This document shows, one piece after another, positions 50,398 to 54,574 of a stretch of DNA of 54,574 nucleotides (positions are counted from its first letter, which is position 1; each line of letters starts with the position of its first letter). Source of the stretch: Phascolarctobacterium sp. (GTDB lineage: Bacteria > Bacillota > Negativicutes > Acidaminococcales > Acidaminococcaceae); NCBI GenBank assembly GCA_004558595.1, contig SFCN01000014.1:1-54574 (forward strand), read 5' to 3'. Below the pieces are notes generated by a model. That model made no database searches, had not been told where the DNA came from, and saw only the letters and a list, made by a program, of their open reading frames with translations. Position numbers and translations under genes: made by a program.

Positions 50398-51279
50398 ATG
50401 ATGAGTAAGAATTCCTTCCAGGCCATGCTTTATTTATTGCCTGCAGGCCTGCTCTTTTTAATCTTTTTTTATTGGCCCTTACTGCAAAATGCATATTTGA
50501 GCCTATTTTCCTGGAATATGGTAAGTCCCAATATGAAATATGTGGGAATGGAAAATTTTAGTGCTATTTTTGCTTCTCCGGAGCTGTGGAAGATTTTCTT
50601 GAACACAGTTCTCTTCGTAGTGATTATGCTGGTGCTGAATTTTGTGCTACCCTATATTTATTCCTTTATCCTGGGCCATGTCATTACCTGCTGTCAAGCC
50701 TTTTATCGCTCAGCGTTGTTTTTGCCCTCCACTCTGTCCCTAGCGGTGGCCAGCATTCTTTTTCTGTGGATTTACAATCCCTTGGCCGGCCCGCTGCAAA
50801 TTATTTTGAGCTGGTTCTCCTTAGAGTCGCCTCGTTGGTTCAAGGAGGATTATCTGGTAATTTTTGCCATCTGTACCATCATCGGTTGGAAGGTTTTTGG
50901 CTATAATATGATCGTCATGCTGGCGGCCATGGTAGCGGTGCCCAAGGAGCTCATTGAAGCAGCCATGCTGGAAAACGCTTCTAATTGGACTATTTTCAGG
51001 AAAATTATCCTGCCCATGACCTCGTCTACGGCCATTTATGTGTTCACGATTACAGTGGTTTTCGGTCTCCAGTATGTGCTGGTACCGGTGAATATGCTGA
51101 CTCAGGGCGGTCCTGACCAGGGCAGCTCTAACTTGGTCTATATTATTTACCAATATGCCTTTACCTTTTTCCAAACGGGACGCAGTGCTGCCTATGCGGT
51201 CATTACCATGGTATGCTACCTAGTGTTCCTTTATGTGAAGAATAAATTCTTGGAGAAGAAGGTGTACTATGAAAACTAA
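50398..51279 (+). CDS. Sugar ABC importer permease 1 (UgpA/MalF type)
   Basis: 293 residues, six membrane helices. N-terminal LLPAGLLFLIFFYWPLLQNA and the EAA loop with EAAMLENASNWTIFRKIILP are typical. ATG 50398 and 50401 are both possible (MMSKN); AAAGGAG lies 5-8 bases upstream. Overlaps the second permease by 11 bases. Confidence 0.9.
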   Translation: MMSKNSFQAMLYLLPAGLLFLIFFYWPLLQNAYLSLFSWNMVSPNMKYVGMENFSAIFASPELWKIFLNTVLFVVIMLVLNFVLPYIYSFILGHVITCCQAFYRSALFLPSTLSLAVASILFLWIYNPLAGPLQIILSWFSLESPRWFKEDYLVIFAICTIIGWKVFGYNMIVMLAAMVAVPKELIEAAMLENASNWTIFRKIILPMTSSTAIYVFTITVVFGLQYVLVPVNMLTQGGPDQGSSNLVYIIYQYAFTFFQTGRSAAYAVITMVCYLVFLYVKNKFLEKKVYYEN

Positions 51280-52105
51280 ATTAGCTAGCTGGCAGGAGGA
51301 ATGGGGCTATCATCTGCTGCTTTTGGTTGCGGTCTTCCTGATGCTGTGGCCCATCGTGTTCATGCTTTCCACTTCCTTGAAGGATTTGAACCAGGTTTTT
51401 GAGTCCACCTTAAACCCGTTGCCCTTTCCACCTACCTTTGATAATTACACCAATGTGCTGGAAAATTTCCCGCTTTTGACCTATATTTGGAATACCTTTT
51501 TTATTGCTATTGTAGTAACCATGAGCAAGGCTCTGACTAGCGTGCTGGCGGCCTTTGGCTTTGTGTATTACGATTTCAAATACAAGGAAACTATTTTTAA
51601 CGGCATGCTGTTGACCTTCTTTATTCCTATTACCGTGCTCATCATGCCCAACTATCTTTTAATGGCTAAGCTGGGACTTTTGGATACGCCCTACGGCGTT
51701 ATGCTGCCCAGTCTAGTGGACGGCATGGGCGTTTTCCTAATGCGTCAGACCATGCGTGGTATTCCCAAGCCTCTCTTGGAGGCAGCGATTTTGGACGGAG
51801 CTACTCCTTGGCAAATCCTGCGTAAGGTGGTTCTGCCGCTGATTAAGCCCTCAGTGCTGGCCATTTCCATTCTGTTTTTTATCAACAGCTGGAACGAATA
51901 TTTTTGGCCACTGTTGATTTTACAGGATAAGCATAATTTGACCCTGCCTCTGGCGCTGCAAATGTTTATCAGTGCTGAAGGTGGCAGCGAATGGGGTGTG
52001 GCCATGGCTGTGGCAACCCTGACCAGTCTACCGCCTCTGGTGCTGTATGGCTTCTGTCAAAAATTCATCATCAATACCTTTATGCAGGCGGGTGTGAAAG
52101 GATAA
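51269..52105 (+). CDS. Sugar ABC importer permease 2 (UgpE/MalG type)
   Basis: 278 residues, six membrane helices, with SFKDLNQVF-type loop STSLKDLNQVFESTLNPLPF and EAA motif EAAILDGATPWQILRKVVLP. Its start lies inside the end of the first permease gene, so they are coupled. The ATPase follows 4 bases later. Confidence 0.9.
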   Translation: MKTKLASWQEEWGYHLLLLVAVFLMLWPIVFMLSTSLKDLNQVFESTLNPLPFPPTFDNYTNVLENFPLLTYIWNTFFIAIVVTMSKALTSVLAAFGFVYYDFKYKETIFNGMLLTFFIPITVLIMPNYLLMAKLGLLDTPYGVMLPSLVDGMGVFLMRQTMRGIPKPLLEAAILDGATPWQILRKVVLPLIKPSVLAISILFFINSWNEYFWPLLILQDKHNLTLPLALQMFISAEGGSEWGVAMAVATLTSLPPLVLYGFCQKFIINTFMQAGVKG

Positions 52106-52109
52106 GAAC

Positions 52110-53222
52110 ATGGAAGAGATTAAGAATGTAGAGCAAACGAACGAATATAGTATCATTTTTTCTAATGTCCAAAAGGCTTACGGCAAAACCGTAGTCATCG
52201 AGGATTTGAATCTGGAAATTAAGCAGGGTGAGCGTCTGATTCTCTTGGGTCCCTCCGGCTGTGGCAAGACCACAACCCTGCGTATGATTGCGGGCTTTGA
52301 GGAAATTACCGCCGGCGATTTATTTATGGACGGGCGTCAGGTTAATAATGTGCCTCCTGGAGAGCGCAATATCGCTATGGTTTTCCAAAGCTACGCTCTA
52401 TTTCCCCATATGACGGTATGGGAAAACATTACCTTCGGCCTGAAGCTACAGAAGCTGCCTGAGGAAGAAATTACCCGCCGCGCTAAGGAAGCCATGGAAA
52501 TACTCCACTTGGAGGGTTACGAAAACAAAAAGACTCACGAGCTCAGTGGTGGCCAAAAGCAAAGGGTGGCTCTGTGCCGTGCATTAGTAAAGCAATCTCC
52601 CTACTTTTTGCTGGACGAGCCCCTGTCCAATCTGGATGCCAAGCTGCGCCAAAAGGCTCGTACTGAGCTGGTAAAGCTGCACGAAATGTTCAAGCCTACC
52701 ATGGTTTACGTAACTCACGACCAAATCGAGGCTATGACTGTGGCTCACCGTATTGCGGTTATGAATCAAGGCCGCATTCAGCAAATCGACACGCCCTATA
52801 ATATTTACCATCATCCGGCCAATACCTTCGTAGCCGGCTTCATTGGTTCCCCGGCCATGAATATTTTAGAGGCTCAGGTGCTGAATAACTGCCTCGTTGT
52901 AGGTGATTCCGTGCTGAAGCCAAGCTCCGCTCTGCTGGAGCAAATCGGCTCTAGAAAAAAAGTTCTCTTCGGCCTGCGTCCAGAGGCTTGCGCACCGGCC
53001 TTTGGTGATGCTATGATAAAGGGCAGAGTGGACTTTGTGGAAAACACCGGGAATTTACAAACAGCAACCCTGCGTCTGCCTGATGGCGCAAGCATGTATG
53101 TACAGGATAGCCATCAGGATACCAGCTTTGCCGCTTGCGCAGGCGTGGATTTTGCTTGGGACAAGGTATGCTTGTTCGATGAAGAGACCGGTGCTAATTT
53201 GGAGCAGGGAGGCAAGCAGTAA
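52110..53222 (+). CDS. Sugar ABC importer ATPase (UgpC/MalK/MsmX type)
   Basis: 370 residues. Walker A GPSGCGKTTTLRMIAGFEEI, Q-loop VFQSYALFPHMTVWENI, signature LSGGQKQRVALCRAL, Walker B YFLLDEPLSNLDAKLR and switch THDQIEAMTV. The C-terminal OB-fold/TOBE regulatory domain typical of CUT1 ATPases follows (FGLRPEACAPAFGDA). N-terminal extension of about 12 residues before the usual start. Its stop overlaps the ATG of the isomerase gene (TAATG). Confidence 0.92.
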   Translation: MEEIKNVEQTNEYSIIFSNVQKAYGKTVVIEDLNLEIKQGERLILLGPSGCGKTTTLRMIAGFEEITAGDLFMDGRQVNNVPPGERNIAMVFQSYALFPHMTVWENITFGLKLQKLPEEEITRRAKEAMEILHLEGYENKKTHELSGGQKQRVALCRALVKQSPYFLLDEPLSNLDAKLRQKARTELVKLHEMFKPTMVYVTHDQIEAMTVAHRIAVMNQGRIQQIDTPYNIYHHPANTFVAGFIGSPAMNILEAQVLNNCLVVGDSVLKPSSALLEQIGSRKKVLFGLRPEACAPAFGDAMIKGRVDFVENTGNLQTATLRLPDGASMYVQDSHQDTSFAACAGVDFAWDKVCLFDEETGANLEQGGKQ

Positions 53223-53980
53223 TGCGTTGGGAAATCAGCGATTTGCTCTTCGCAGGCTTCACGAAATATGCGCTGCGAGAGCTGAATAAGGATTATGGTA
53301 TTGAATTCTTTTACGAATTTGGTAAGGATTATTATTGGGATGAGGAGGTTGCAGCCTGGGGCAAGCGTAGCCTTTCCATTCACGGACCCTGTGTCGCAGT
53401 AAATTTGGCGGATAATGAACAAAAAAATTACGCTAAGATTTTCGCCAAAACCCTTGCCTATGCCAAGAAAATCAAGGCAGGCTTCGTAGTGGTGCACACC
53501 AACGAGGCTTGGCAGGGGGAGCGGGATCAGGTGCAAAACCTTGTGGTGCGCCGCCTACGCAATATCCTAGAGATGGGCGAGCAGTGTGGCGTGCCAGTGC
53601 TGATTGAGAATGTGGGCCTGCGCACTAAGCAAAATCTGCTCTTCGACTTACCGGAATTTATGGCTCTGTTGGATTTATTTCCCGAAGCGGGCGTGCTTTT
53701 GGATACGGGCCATGCCCATGTAAATGGCTGGGATATTCCAGCGGTGATAAAGGCATTGGGTAAGCGTTTGGTGGCCTGCCATCTTCACGATAATAGTGGG
53801 CAGGGGGACGAGCATTTGCCCATTGGTCAAGGCAGCATCGATTGGCAAGGTTATTTCAAGGCTATTAAAAAGCATGCTCCCAAGGCCGTGCAGGTTTTGG
53901 AATATTGCCGTGGCTTCGAGAACGCCGCCGACTTAGAGCAGCATATTCAAGAGCTGCAGGAAAAATATAATCTGAAGTAA
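53222..53980 (+). CDS. Sugar phosphate isomerase/epimerase-like TIM-barrel protein
   Basis: 252 residues of the AP-endonuclease-2/xylose-isomerase-like superfamily: SIHGPCVAVNLADNEQKNYA, AGFVVVHTNEAWQGERDQVQ, CGVPVLIENVG (metal Glu), AGVLLDTGHAHVNGWD (Asp, His) and ACHLHDNSGQGDEHLPIGQG (His, Asp). The metal-binding set is complete. Translationally coupled to the ABC ATPase, so it probably acts on the imported sugar or sugar derivative. Exact reaction unknown. Confidence 0.82.
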   Translation: MRWEISDLLFAGFTKYALRELNKDYGIEFFYEFGKDYYWDEEVAAWGKRSLSIHGPCVAVNLADNEQKNYAKIFAKTLAYAKKIKAGFVVVHTNEAWQGERDQVQNLVVRRLRNILEMGEQCGVPVLIENVGLRTKQNLLFDLPEFMALLDLFPEAGVLLDTGHAHVNGWDIPAVIKALGKRLVACHLHDNSGQGDEHLPIGQGSIDWQGYFKAIKKHAPKAVQVLEYCRGFENAADLEQHIQELQEKYNLK

Positions 53981-53986
53981 AACAAA

Positions 53987-54030
53987 AAGCACTGCTAACG
54001 CAATTAATGCGCAAGCAGTGCTTCTGTTTT
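53987..54030. terminator. Terminator between convergent genes
   Basis: AAGCACTGCT (53987-53996) and AGCAGTGCTT (54014-54023) with a further inner pairing GCG/CGC, followed by CTGTTTTC; ends the sugar operon and possibly the ABC-F gene. Confidence 0.8.
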
Positions 54031-54070
54031 CTTATGAAGCTTATACTACATCTATGGGGGTCAGAAGGGG

Positions 54071-54574
54071 TTAGATAATCTTCGTTGTCCAGTCCTCGAT
54101 GTTCCACACCTTATCAACCCAGCCTTCGTAAAACTCAGGCTCATGGGATACCAGCAGTACGCTGCCCTTGAACGCTTTCAGCGCTCTTTGCAGCTCTTCC
54201 TTGGCATCCACATCTAAATGGTTGGTGGGCTCGTCCAGCACCAGCCAGTTCACATCCTTCAGCATCACCTTGCACAGGCGTACCTTGGCGGCTTCGCCGC
54301 CGCTGAGCACGAAGACCTTGCTGGTGATGTGCTCGTTGGTCAAGCCGCAGCCTGCCAAGGCTGCGCGCACCTCATAGTTGGTCATGCCGGGATAGGCGTC
54401 CCACACATCCTCGAGAGCGGTTTTATCGTTCTTCTCCCGCTCCTCCTGTTCGAAATAGCCGGGCTCAAGGAATTCGCCCAGCTCCACCTTGCCGCTGAAG
54501 GGAGGAATAATCCCTAAAATCGTCTTCAGTAAGGTGGTTTTGCCGAGACCGTTGACACCCTTAATAGCAATCTT
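54071..54574 (-). CDS. ABC-F family ATPase, C-terminal half (cut by window edge)
   Basis: The frame is open to the right edge; 168 residues are visible. They cover the second ATPase domain: Walker A GVNGLGKTTLLKTILG, signature LSGGEAAKVRLCKVMLKDV, Walker B WLVLDEPTNHLDVDA and VSHEPEFYEGWVDKVWNIED. ABC-F proteins act on ribosomes (translation factors or antibiotic resistance) and have no membrane domain. Apparent start at 54487 is internal. The N-terminal half and the interdomain linker, which define the subfamily, are outside the window. Confidence 0.9.
   Translation of the reverse strand, partial: KIAIKGVNGLGKTTLLKTILGIIPPFSGKVELGEFLEPGYFEQEEREKNDKTALEDVWDAYPGMTNYEVRAALAGCGLTNEHITSKVFVLSGGEAAKVRLCKVMLKDVNWLVLDEPTNHLDVDAKEELQRALKAFKGSVLLVSHEPEFYEGWVDKVWNIEDWTTKII

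Noticed and set aside
1..54574. Search by eye for tRNA, rRNA, prophage or toxin-antitoxin genes
   Set aside because: No convincing tRNA cloverleaf, rRNA segment, phage gene cluster or toxin-antitoxin pair was seen; the only mobile element is the IS3-type copy.

Overview
The window looks like a chromosomal segment of an outer-membrane-bearing Firmicute (class Negativicutes), most likely close to Phascolarctobacterium. Three observations point there: two Slh-domain outer-membrane porins of the OmpM type, a complete methylmalonyl-CoA mutase operon (mutA, mutB, meaB) of the kind used for succinate-to-propionate metabolism, and low-GC-Firmicute style control by a T-box, cobalamin riboswitches and strong TTGACA/TATAAT promoters. 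The genus is an inference from gene content; no rRNA is present.

Layout. 1-570: a GC-rich fragment of different composition, carrying the start of a HAMP histidine kinase and a winged-helix protein lacking its receiver domain. 700-4020: DUF456 membrane protein, VOC protein, 2-hydroxyacid dehydrogenase and CHAD protein, followed by a candidate 6S-like structured RNA (about 4080-4300). 4371-6487 (minus): cysE and a GltD-like flavoprotein. 6620-10223: M20 amidohydrolase, a DUF3100-type membrane pair and two unknown proteins. 10277-12313 (minus): EAL phosphodiesterase. 12571-15590: tandem porins. 15663-19200: orphan sugar-binding lipoprotein, an IS3-family element and a 13-codon remnant of a third porin. 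19202-23624: LysR regulator, three small unknown proteins below or near usual gene-calling limits, an SLC13 anion transporter and an AstE/M14-like deacylase.

23830-30736: a cobalamin riboswitch and two successive terminators precede an MsrA-like protein without catalytic cysteine, then mutA, mutB and meaB. 30843-32153: MATE exporter. 32274-37900: a second, compact cobalamin riboswitch leads a nickel/peptide-type ABC importer (two permeases, binding protein, two ATPases), here inferred to import cobalt or a corrinoid-related ligand. The two riboswitches thus link B12 supply to B12 use. 38040-41134: a Zn/Cd-type P-type ATPase with a very His/Cys-rich N-terminus. 41188-43202: Leu T-box and leuA. 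43319-48811: M20 peptidase, unknown membrane protein, cyclophilin, GIY-YIG protein, cold-shock protein, lipase and uracil-DNA glycosylase. 49020-53980: a Ugp/Mal-type sugar ABC importer with its own TIM-barrel isomerase. 54071-54574 (minus): the 3' part of an ABC-F gene cut by the window edge.

Most notable for follow-up: (i) the unusually layered leader of the mut operon, where a B12 aptamer with an intrinsic terminator is followed by a second terminator that has an alternative long-range pairing partner; (ii) an approximately 100-bp imperfect-palindrome repeat found twice, each time directly after a stop codon inside an operon; (iii) a LysR-associated set of small proteins driven by twin homologous promoter modules; (iv) a candidate 6S-like RNA; (v) the receiver-less response regulator at the left edge.
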